Of a stretch of DNA of 64,000 bases, positions 56,603 to 64,000 are shown piece after piece; positions within the stretch are counted from its first letter, which is position 1; every line of letters begins with the position of its first letter. The DNA comes from CBDCME01 sp965218865 (GTDB lineage: Bacteria; Pseudomonadota; Alphaproteobacteria; JAAXGF01), in assembly GCA_965218865.1 (NCBI GenBank), contig CBDCME010000043.1, positions 1-64,000 of the forward strand, in the 5' to 3' direction. Made by a program: the position numbers and the translations under genes. The notes below the pieces were generated by a model. The model searched no databases. It was not told the origin of the DNA and saw only the letters and a program-made list of their open reading frames with translations.

Positions 56603-56921
56603 TATTTATTATTATATTTTCTGGCATAAGCTTTTCAAGAAAGACCAACATTACAAAGATTATAATTAAATTAATTATCATGCCGATTATAGCACCTATT
56701 ATAGAACTTATAATAGCACCTATTACGGATTCATCATCTCGAAATTTAGATCGCCATTTCTTTAGAATAGAACGGCCACAGATAGAACATATATCCGCGA
56801 GATTAACGTCTAGATTACATTCCGGACAAGTAACTGGAATTAATTCAATGGATCCGCGTTGGCGGGCAAGCCATTCGTAATATAAGTCCTTCCGTTTCAG
56901 AAATTTGGGCTTTGCAAACAC
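56592..56921 (-). CDS. Zinc-ribbon membrane protein, C-terminus altered by IS5 copy D
   Basis: 109 residues from ATG 56921. A zinc ribbon (CPECNLDVNLADICSICGR, two CxxC pairs) is followed by a long hydrophobic region (VIGAIISSIIGAIIGMIINL, IIIFVMLVFLEKL). The last four residues (NSRP) come from the IS end, so the original C-terminus is lost. The AT-rich coding is unlike the neighbours and suggests transfer. Function unknown. Confidence 0.55.
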   Translation of the reverse strand: MFAKPKFLKRKDLYYEWLARQRGSIELIPVTCPECNLDVNLADICSICGRSILKKWRSKFRDDESVIGAIISSIIGAIIGMIINLIIIFVMLVFLEKLMPENIIINSRP

Positions 56922-57128
56922 TGGATTTCATCACCGTGAATGCTGCTGAGGAACGGATAGGTCGTACCGGGGTCGCGTCGGGGCCTTGATCCAGACCCGT
57001 TCGGAGCCCCGAGGGGCTAACGCAACGATGCGCCGCTGGGACGATCTCTCCTTCGGCTGTGGCGCGTCACGGGGTGGGTTTGGCCCCCGCCGCAGGCGAC
57101 TGACTTACCGGGATCAACGAAGGTCGCG

Positions 57129-57237
57129 CTAGTGCATCGACCCAAACGGAGGCGACAGCCGAAGTTTGGAAAGTTGATGCATCGACAAGGGCCTGGTGCA
57201 CGGGGGCGTGAACGAAGTGAATGCACCGGTGCACTAG
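57129..57237 (+). repeat. CTAG-ended interspersed repeat, copy C
   Basis: A 109-bp copy, nearly identical to copy B, ending CTAG at 57234-57237. The stop codon of the nfeD-like gene (reverse TAG, 57238-57240) lies directly beside this end. Confidence 0.88.
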
Positions 57238-57681
57238 CTACTCCGAATCGATTCGTAGGACGGTGCCCTCGACGCCGGTGACGCGGATTTTGGCGCCAGC
57301 CGGTAGGTCGTCGCCCATGACCGTCCAGGTCGTGTCGTCGACCCGGATGGTGCCGCGGCCATCGACCATGGCGGCGTTCAAGGTGAATATGCGACCGACG
57401 TATTGCTCGCCGCGGCGGTTGAGGGTCGGCTGGTCGGATCGGGTGGGATGGCGGTGGAGATAGATCCGCCAGGCAATAACGCTGGCGACCGCCAAGACCG
57501 CGAAAAGAATGAACTGGACCTGCCACGTCACCTCGGGCGCGATCAAGATCACGAGGCCGACCGTGACGGCGGCGATCCCCAGCCAAAGAAACGAGGCTCC
57601 CGGCGCGAAGACCTCGACGCCGAACAGAACCAGGGCCAGGATCCACCAGTGCCAAAACGCGATGTCGGCTAGCGACTTCAT
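57238..57681 (-). CDS. NfeD-like membrane protein
   Basis: 147 residues. Three hydrophobic helices (HWWILALVLFGVEVFAPGAS, LWLGIAAVTVGLVILIAPEV, FILFAVLAVASVIAWRIYL) are followed by a small beta-barrel (OB-fold) domain: GRIFTLNAAMVDGRGTIRVD and AGAKIRVTGVEGTVLRID. NfeD-like proteins pair with SPFH proteins and are thought to act in membrane microdomains. Its start overlaps the end of the SPFH gene by four bases. Confidence 0.9.
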   Translation of the reverse strand: MKSLADIAFWHWWILALVLFGVEVFAPGASFLWLGIAAVTVGLVILIAPEVTWQVQFILFAVLAVASVIAWRIYLHRHPTRSDQPTLNRRGEQYVGRIFTLNAAMVDGRGTIRVDDTTWTVMGDDLPAGAKIRVTGVEGTVLRIDSE

Positions 57682-58610
57682 TGGCTGCCGGCCCCCTTGC
57701 CGAAGCTCTGGCGGGCAATCTCGGCGATGCCCGCTAGGGCCCCGAGAATGCCCGTCGCTTCTACCGGAAGGAGAAAAATCTTCTCGTTGGGCGAAGTGGC
57801 GAATTGTGACAAGGCATCGACGTATTTTTGGGCCACGAAATAATTGACCGCCTGGATGTTACCCTTGGCGATCGCGTCCGAAACCATTTGGGTCGCCTTG
57901 CCCTCGGCCTCGGCCTCGCGCTCCCGTGCCTCGGCGTCCCGAAAGGCCGATTCGCGGCGGCCCTCGGCGGCAAGAATGGCGGCCCGCTTCTCCCCTTCGG
58001 CACGCAGAATTTCCGCTTGGCGCTCGCCCTCGGCCTCGAGTATGGAGGCGCGCTTGTCGCGCTCCGCCTTCATCTGCCGCGCCATCGATTCCACCAGGTC
58101 CTTCGGCGGCGCGATGTCCTTGATTTCGATACGGGTCACCTTGACTCCCCAAGGCGCCGTGGCGTCGTCGACGACACTGAGCAAACGGGCGTTGATCTCG
58201 TCGCGCCTGGACAAGAGTTCGTCGAGATCCATCGATCCCATGACGGTGCGGATATTGGTCATCGTCAGGTTGAGGGACGCTCTTTCCAGATCGCGTACTT
58301 CGTAGGCCGACTTGGCCGCGTCGAGAACCTGGTAGAAGACGACGCCGTTGACCTCCACCACCGCGTTGTCCTTCGTGATCACGTCCTGGGAGGGCACGTC
58401 CAGAACCGATTCCATCATGATGACCTTGTGGCCGACGCGATCCATGAGGGGAACGATGAGATTGAGGCCCGGCCGGAGCGACCTGGTGAAGCGGCCAAAC
58501 CGTTCCACCGTGTATTCCATCCCCTGGGGCACCCGCTTGACGCCGAAAAAGAGCAGCAAGATGCTGAACACCAAGGCAGAAATGACGAAGACGGAAATTT
58601 CGGATTCCAT
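57678..58610 (-). CDS. qmcA: SPFH/Band 7 membrane protein (QmcA type)
   Basis: 310 residues. An N-terminal membrane anchor (VFVISALVFSILLLFFGVKR) is followed by the SPFH domain: VPQGMEYTVERFGRFTRSLR, GLNLIVPLMDRVGHKV, DVPSQDVITKDNAVVEVNGV and APWGVKVTRIEIKDIAPP. A charged coiled coil rich in Glu, Ala and Arg comes next (ILEAEGERQAEILRAEGEKR). Such proteins form large oligomeric rings in the membrane and modulate FtsH-type proteolysis. It is first in the two-gene operon with the NfeD-like gene. Confidence 0.92.
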   Translation of the reverse strand: MESEISVFVISALVFSILLLFFGVKRVPQGMEYTVERFGRFTRSLRPGLNLIVPLMDRVGHKVIMMESVLDVPSQDVITKDNAVVEVNGVVFYQVLDAAKSAYEVRDLERASLNLTMTNIRTVMGSMDLDELLSRRDEINARLLSVVDDATAPWGVKVTRIEIKDIAPPKDLVESMARQMKAERDKRASILEAEGERQAEILRAEGEKRAAILAAEGRRESAFRDAEAREREAEAEGKATQMVSDAIAKGNIQAVNYFVAQKYVDALSQFATSPNEKIFLLPVEATGILGALAGIAEIARQSFGKGAGSQ

Positions 58611-58726
58611 GTGTAGTCCCCTTTGAGCGCGGTTCAGCCATCAACCCTGTCCGGAAACCGCTAGCAGGCGGTGCCAGGCACGGGCAAGGATTCCCCGGAT
58701 GATCGGGCCAGACGTTTGCGCAAGGA

Positions 58727-59266
58727 TCACACGTTTTTGGCCTCCGGGGCCAGTTCGGATTTCGACATTCCGTGTTTCCTCAACTGGTTCCTCAGCTGAT
58801 CGTGGCTCAGGCCAAGGAATCGCGCCGTGGCGCGTTGGTTGAAGCGGTTGGCGCCCAGGGCCCGCGACAAGAGATCTTGTTCGAGTTCGGCGACGCGGGC
58901 CCGGAAGTCGGTGCCACCGGAAAGCTCGGTCTCGGCCGCTACCGCCGGACACCTCGGGGGGGATCCGGGGCGGTACGGAGAATCGAACGGATCCAAAAAC
59001 AATTCCGAGATCGGCACCGTGCTTGTTGGGGCCCGGTAAACCGCGCGTTCGACGACGTTCTTGAGTTCGCGGACGTTCCCGGGCCATCGATACGCCTGCA
59101 TCGCCTCCCTCGCGGCCGGGCTGAATCCGGGAAACGAAACCCAGCCCAACTCGCGCGCGAATCTCGAGCGGATCCTCGAAGCCGAGGCCACTGACTGGAA
59201 AAAACAACCATGACCCAACGCCGCAAACATTCCTGCCACCGCAGCCGACTCACCCGCGACCCCCAC
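58727..59266 (-). pseudogene. pspF: PspF C-terminal fragment (sigma-54 activator)
   Basis: From about residue 35 the ORF matches the end of PspF: FARELGWVSFPGFSPAAREA, YRWPGNVRELKNVVERAVYR (end of the AAA+ domain), then a DNA-binding helix-turn-helix (NQRATARFLGLSHDQLRNQL). The Walker motifs and the sigma-54-contacting GAFTGA loop, about 190 residues, are missing. The first 30 or so residues are unrelated sequence across the deletion junction near 59190. It abuts pspC on the other strand. Confidence 0.75.
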
Positions 59267-59608
59267 GGGGGAATCGTTCTCGGGGTCTGCGCCGGCGTCG
59301 CCGATTTTCTTGGCTTCAACCTTTGGGCCGTCCGCCTGGCCGGGTTCGTGTCCCTCATGGTATTTACGGTGCCGACCCTTGTGGTCTATTTCCTGGCCGG
59401 AGCGTTGCTCGAAAAAAAACCGGCGGGTCTTTACGCCAACTCCGGCGAGGAAGTCTTCTGGCGCTGGTTACGGACGGATCCCGGCCGGGCGTTCGATCGC
59501 CTGCGGCGTCGGTTCCGCGACCTGGAAGGCCGCCTGCGGAACATTGAGGCGCACGTCACCTCGCCAGCCTTCAAGCTGCAACGGGAAATCGACGATCTTG
59601 ACAAGTAG
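59210..59608 (+). CDS. pspC: PspC-domain envelope stress protein
   Basis: 132 residues. The PspC domain includes RLTRDPHGGIVLGVCAGVAD, FLGFNLWAVRLAGFVSLMVF and TVPTLVVYFLAGALLEKKP, a membrane hairpin. The C-terminal part (RAFDRLRRRFRDLEGRLRNI) is a coiled coil typical of proteobacterial PspC. pspA and pspB, which normally sit between pspF and pspC, are absent. The start is placed at ATG 59210; the first 14 residues may be new because of the deletion. Confidence 0.85.
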   Translation: MTQRRKHSCHRSRLTRDPHGGIVLGVCAGVADFLGFNLWAVRLAGFVSLMVFTVPTLVVYFLAGALLEKKPAGLYANSGEEVFWRWLRTDPGRAFDRLRRRFRDLEGRLRNIEAHVTSPAFKLQREIDDLDK

Positions 59609-60014
59609 AAATCGGTTCCGTGCGGTTGGCCGAACGACCGCCCGCATGGAAGGAATGTTGTCGAGTTCGGCACGTTATTTCGCCGTCATGGACGTGCAGT
59701 ACAACATCACTGTTGGCCGAAACGTACGCCGCCCGAGAACGCCGGAACGTCGATATCGTGGCCGTTACAAAGAGGGCGGCGGTGTCGGCGATCGGGACGA
59801 GTCGCGCATCAGTCAGTTCGCAAGTCGCCTCGGTGTCATCAAGGCCGAGGCGAATGACCCCATGAGCGGATTTTTTTGTTGCCGCGCGCCGTGTTTCTCG
59901 GAATCGGGCGCAGACTTTCGGGTATTGGCTTCTAAATGCCGCTGGACATCTTCGCCTCGGCACCGCCGCGCTTCAAGGAACTGCCGTCCACCACCCGCCA
60001 CGCCGTAAAATCGG

Positions 60015-61470
60015 GGCAATGTCCCGGCTGATGTTGAAAAAGTGAGGTAGGCGTCATTCGCCCGTTAGGCTCTGGGTGTTGAATCCATCAAGGAGAACGA
60101 CGCCATGACCAAGACTACACGGAACAGCCGCCTTTCGAAACTGTTGGAGATCCCGCTTCCGCTGTTGCCGCCGGCCTTGCCGGAGGCTTTTGATGATCTG
60201 CGCATGAGCGTGGATCGCTTTTGCCTGTTGGCCGGGGTGGAGACCCTGGGCGAGATGCTGGACGAGGATAGCGAGGTGCTCTGCGGAGCGCGCCACGCCC
60301 GCACGGCCGAGCGGCAGGGCCATCGCTGGGGGACAACCCAGAGCGAGATTGCCTATCACGGGGGCAAGGTGAAGCTGACGCGCCCGCGGGTGCGCGATCT
60401 TGCGGGCAAGGAGATGAGCTTGCCGAGCTGGGAGTTGCTCTCGGACCCGGCGCTTTTGCAGTCCTGGGCGATGAACATCATGCTGCTTACGGTTTCGACC
60501 CGCAAGTACGCGCGCGCCGTGCGCCTGCCCGGCGAGGCCAGCGGCGACTTGCCGGCACGCGCGGGCGATGCGACCTCGAAGTCCGCGGTCTCGCGGCGCT
60601 TCGTGGCCATGACGCGCAAGAAGCTGAAGGCCTTCCTGGCCAGCGACCTTTCGGATCTCGATCTCCTGGTCATCCAGATCGACGGGCTGCACGTCGGCGA
60701 TCACGTGTTGCTGGCAGCTATTGGCATCGACGGCGCGGGCGAGAAGCATGTTCTAGGCCTGGCCGAAGGTGCCACGGAGAATGCCGCCACGGTGCAGGCG
60801 CTGCTCGACAACCTGACCGCCCGCGGCCTCGACCCGGAAGTGCCCCGGCTCTTCATCGTCGACGGCGCCAAGGCGCTCTCCAAGGCGATCAAGCGGACCT
60901 TCGGGCCGGTGGCCGCCCTCCAGCGCTGCCAGGTCCACAAGGGCCGCAACATCATCGAGCGCCTCGACGAAAGCCTTCATGCCGGCGTCAAGAAGGCGCT
61001 CAGGCAAGCCTGGGACCAAGACGATGCCGAGAAAGCCGAACGCCTCATGAAGAACCTGGCGCGCCGCCTGGAGACCGAGGCCCCCGGCGTTTCGGCTTCC
61101 ATCCTGGAGGGCCTGGATGAGATCCTCACCGTGATCCGCTTGGGCCTGCCGCCCAAGCTCAGGCGCTCCTTGGCCTGCACCAACGCCATCGAGAATGCCT
61201 TGGGAACGGTCAGGATGGTGCAGCACAATGTCAAGCGCTGGCGCAACGCCGAGATGGCCTTGCGATGGACCGCCGCCGGCCTCCTGGAAGCCCAAAAGAC
61301 CTCCGTCGCCTCAAGGCCTACCGGCAACTCCCCATCCTCAGAGCTGCCCTCGAGGATCACGTGAAAAAGGCAAAAGCGAAAAGCGCCATTGAAACCATCA
61401 AAGAGGCCGCCTAGCCTCGAAGCCCAACCATGCCTGCCTCGCCTTTTTCAACAGAGCATGGGACATCGCC
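60015..61470 (+). mobile_element. IS256-family element, copy 2
   Basis: 1456 bp, opposite orientation to copy 1, with the same ends (GGCAATGTCC and GGCGATGTCC in reverse). The flanks AAAATCGG and CGAATCGG are an imperfect 8-bp duplication. It interrupts the DPM1-GtrA gene. Confidence 0.88.
60105..61364 (+). CDS. IS256-family transposase, copy 2
   Basis: 419 residues with all catalytic parts: VIQIDGLHVGDHVLLAAIGI (Asp), LFIVDGAKALSKAIK (Asp), LQRCQVHKGRNI and TNAIENALGTVRMVQHNVKR (Glu). After GLLEAQK the frame differs from what I would expect: another frame continues as RLKAYRQLPILRAALEDH to EAA and TAG at 61414. An A4 run in both copies, where five As would keep the frame, explains this. The core is intact, so it may be active. 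Confidence 0.85.
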   Translation: MTKTTRNSRLSKLLEIPLPLLPPALPEAFDDLRMSVDRFCLLAGVETLGEMLDEDSEVLCGARHARTAERQGHRWGTTQSEIAYHGGKVKLTRPRVRDLAGKEMSLPSWELLSDPALLQSWAMNIMLLTVSTRKYARAVRLPGEASGDLPARAGDATSKSAVSRRFVAMTRKKLKAFLASDLSDLDLLVIQIDGLHVGDHVLLAAIGIDGAGEKHVLGLAEGATENAATVQALLDNLTARGLDPEVPRLFIVDGAKALSKAIKRTFGPVAALQRCQVHKGRNIIERLDESLHAGVKKALRQAWDQDDAEKAERLMKNLARRLETEAPGVSASILEGLDEILTVIRLGLPPKLRRSLACTNAIENALGTVRMVQHNVKRWRNAEMALRWTAAGLLEAQKTSVASRPTGNSPSSELPSRIT

Positions 61471-61495
61471 CGAATCGGTCGTGGCCTGGTAATAC

Positions 61496-61918
61496 TTGAT
61501 GCTCCTTCGCAACAAGCTGTTCCGGCATCCGGTACGCTTTATTGTTTTTGCGGCCGTTGGCGGCGTCGGCCTCTTCGTCCACCTGGCGATTCTCTATCTT
61601 GCCCTCCACATGACGACGCTCAACTTCGCTTGGTCGCAAACGGTCGCGATCATGGTGGCGATGACCGGAAATTATGCCCTCAACAATATAGTGACCTACC
61701 GGGACAAACGCCTACGAGGCGCCAAGTTCATTTATGGCTTGTTTATGTTCTATCTCGCATGCGGCATTGGCGCCGTCGCCAACGTCGGCGTCGCTTCGTT
61801 CCTTTACGGTCGCGACGAGGTTTGGTGGTTGGCCGGACTGGCGGGCGCCATTGTCGGCGCCGTGTGGAATTACGCCATCTCCAGCATTTTCATATGGTCC
61901 GATCCGAAAAAGGGGTGA
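61496..61918 (+). CDS. GtrA-family membrane domain (remaining ORF)
   Basis: About 140 residues with four hydrophobic helices typical of GtrA: FIVFAAVGGVGLFVHLAILY, QTVAIMVAMTGNYALNNIVT, FIYGLFMFYLACGIGAVANV and LAGLAGAIVGAVWNYAISSI. GtrA proteins are thought to flip polyprenyl-linked sugars. This is the intact C-terminal domain of the decayed DPM1 fusion. It could still be translated from TTG 61496 or ATG 61499, but no clear ribosome site is visible. Confidence 0.6.
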   Translation: MMLLRNKLFRHPVRFIVFAAVGGVGLFVHLAILYLALHMTTLNFAWSQTVAIMVAMTGNYALNNIVTYRDKRLRGAKFIYGLFMFYLACGIGAVANVGVASFLYGRDEVWWLAGLAGAIVGAVWNYAISSIFIWSDPKKG

Positions 61919-61962
61919 ACCATTATCCGAACGCGGCTGGCGAGGTTTCCGACGTCCGCTGG

Positions 61963-62364
61963 CTACGATGCCGCGGCCAGGAGGGCTTGGGCAACGGAAA
62001 CGGCGGCTTCCGCCGACTCGCGTTCGCCTTCTTCGGCGTGGGCAAGAGCTTGCTCGGCTTCCTTGAGCCGCTTTTCGGCCGCCCCGCGGTCGATCTCACT
62101 AACCTTCACGGCCTCGCCGGCAAGAACGGTACAGCGGGAACGAACGACGTCGGCGAATCCGTCGGCGACAAAAATTCGCTCGGTGTTCTGCTCGCCTTCA
62201 TAAACGTCGATCACGCCGGGACGCACCGTTGACAGAAGTGGCGCGTGACCGGGCAGGACGCCGAAATCACCTTCGCGTCCGGGAACGACGACCATATCCG
62301 CGACCGTGGACAGCAACAGCCGTTCCGGGGTCGCAAGTTCGAAACTGACTTTATCTTCGCTCAT
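61963..62364 (-). CDS. atpC: ATP synthase F1 epsilon subunit
   Basis: The epsilon subunit sits on the central stalk of F1 and regulates ATP hydrolysis. 133 residues. VSFELATPERLLLSTVADMV, VVPGREGDFGVLPGHAPLLS and RPGVIDVYEG form the N-terminal beta sandwich; the C-terminal helices follow (AAEKRLKEAEQALAHAEEGE). It starts 15 bases after atpD ends, as the last gene of the atp operon. Confidence 0.95.
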   Translation of the reverse strand: MSEDKVSFELATPERLLLSTVADMVVVPGREGDFGVLPGHAPLLSTVRPGVIDVYEGEQNTERIFVADGFADVVRSRCTVLAGEAVKVSEIDRGAAEKRLKEAEQALAHAEEGERESAEAAVSVAQALLAAAS

Positions 62365-62379
62365 GGGAAAGTCCCGATC

Positions 62380-63782
<1,403 letters not shown>

Positions 63783-63804
<22 letters not shown>

Positions 63805-63828
63805 GTCTTTCCTGCAGCTTTTTTCATG
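63783..63828 (-). repeat. 23-bp exact tandem duplication at the atpD start
   Basis: 63783-63805 and 63806-63828 are identical. Each unit contains ATG and the codons for KKAAG plus the GGAAAG ribosome-binding core. Confidence 0.92.
63801..63827 (-). CDS. Eight-residue leader ORF overlapping the atpD start
   Basis: MKKAAGKT followed by TGA, whose last two bases are the first two... the sequence ACATGA contains both the atpD ATG and the leader TGA. It arises from the 23-bp duplication. Its own ribosome site (GGAG seven bases upstream) is reasonable. It might couple or dampen atpD translation; no protein function is suggested. Confidence 0.35.
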
Positions 63829-63867
63829 GGTTCGCTCCGGTGCTGGGGTACGGGGGATCTGAAGCCA

Positions 63868-64000
63868 TTACAGGGCCTCGGCGCCGGACACGATTTCGAT
63901 CAATTCCTTCGTGATCGCGGCCTGACGCGTACGGTTGTAGATGAGGGTGAGATCATCGATCATGTCGCCGGCGTTTCGGGTCGCGCTGTCCATGGCCGTC
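63868..64000 (-). CDS. atpG: ATP synthase F1 gamma subunit, C-terminal end (5' part beyond window)
   Basis: The reverse strand from the window edge reads AMDSATRNAGDMIDDLTLIY, NRTRQAAITKELIEIVSGAE, AL and TAA at 63868. This is the highly conserved C-terminal helix of the gamma subunit, which turns inside the beta ring. It ends 40 bases before the leader ORF of atpD, in the usual atpG-atpD-atpC order. Confidence 0.95.
   Translation of the reverse strand, partial: TAMDSATRNAGDMIDDLTLIYNRTRQAAITKELIEIVSGAEAL

Larger units (their letters stand above)
59630..61918 (+). pseudogene. Polyprenyl-phosphate mannosyltransferase (DPM1)-GtrA fusion, decayed and split by IS256
   Basis: Scattered frames before the IS match the second half of DPM1-type glycosyltransferases: MEGMLSSSARYFAVMD, RYKEGGGVGDRDESR, ISQFASRLG, DPMSGFF, RRLSGIGF, TAA in place of Lys, then MPLDIFASAPPRFKELP. 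The normal protein has GFKILLDIFASAPRP here. IS256 copy 2 (60015-61470) follows. After it VVAW, TAA (61490-61492, where Glu is usual) and YLMLLRNKLFRHPVRFIVFA lead into the GtrA domain. The N-terminal catalytic half is deleted up to pspC. Such fusions make or flip polyprenyl-linked sugars. Confidence 0.7.

Noticed and set aside
59838..59862. Terminator hairpin GCCTCGG...CCGAGGC
   Set aside because: The stem is perfect, but it lies inside the DPM1 coding remnant and the T run is too far away.
59571..59963. 130-residue minus-strand ORF
   Set aside because: It is antisense to the decayed DPM1 remnant, whose motifs are visible on the plus strand.

Overview
This looks like a stretch of a GC-rich alphaproteobacterial chromosome, probably near Rhodospirillales. 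The support is the sdhC-sdhD-sdhA-sdhB order, an atpG-atpD-atpC block, the metX/metW ATGA overlap, a chorismate mutase-hisC-tyrC cluster, and fabI followed by aroC. Blocks of ordinary housekeeping genes are separated by islands full of insertion sequences (IS) and broken genes. I see no tRNA, rRNA or CRISPR array.

Layout. 1-0.5 kb: rimP, cut by the window edge. 0.7-4.5 kb: an ISNCY-like transposase remnant carrying a nested IS630 element and an IS4-type element whose transposase is fused to a DruA-like domain; exact target duplications let the host ORF be rebuilt. 4.7-9.9 kb: hypothetical genes, a leftward GHKL-ATPase / STAS-like / membrane-protein module, and phage tail remnants. 10-19 kb: two FecR-domain RTX (calcium-binding repeat) surface proteins, both broken, and a PEP-CTERM exported protein behind a good sigma-54 promoter and three upstream 17-bp repeats. 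19-21.5 kb: an IS5-type element in a small membrane protein gene. 21.7-25.1 kb: succinate dehydrogenase operon. 25.4-27.6 kb: small genes and an XRE/ImmA-type regulator with a palindromic operator. 27.7-29.8 kb: IS1-like and IS630 remnants. 29.8-39.4 kb: a five-gene operon (TIR-membrane protein, two unknown membrane proteins, ABC ATPase, ABC-2 permease) broken by three IS insertions, a stop codon and a frameshift. 39.4-52.7 kb: tyrC, hisC, chorismate mutase, metX, metW, methyltransferase, SDR, HD-GYP regulator, pdxH, fabI, aroC. 52.8-57 kb: IS5, IS30 and a third FecR-RTX fragment. 57.2-64 kb: nfeD-like and SPFH genes, a truncated psp locus, a decayed DPM1-GtrA glycosyltransferase split by IS256, and ATP synthase genes.

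The window holds at least twelve IS copies or remnants (IS5 type x4, IS630 type x4 from three kinds, IS256 x2, IS4, IS30, IS1595, IS1-like, IS91 and ISNCY remnants) and a ~108-bp CTAG-ended repeat present three times. Core metabolism is intact, while surface, defence-like and stress genes are broken. I infer a genome in an active phase of IS expansion and accessory-gene loss.

Best candidates for an undescribed system: the TIR-ABC operon (29849-39358) and the GHKL/STAS-like/membrane module (6075-8457). Next are the XRE-ImmA pair with its palindrome and the sigma-54/PEP-CTERM regulatory region.
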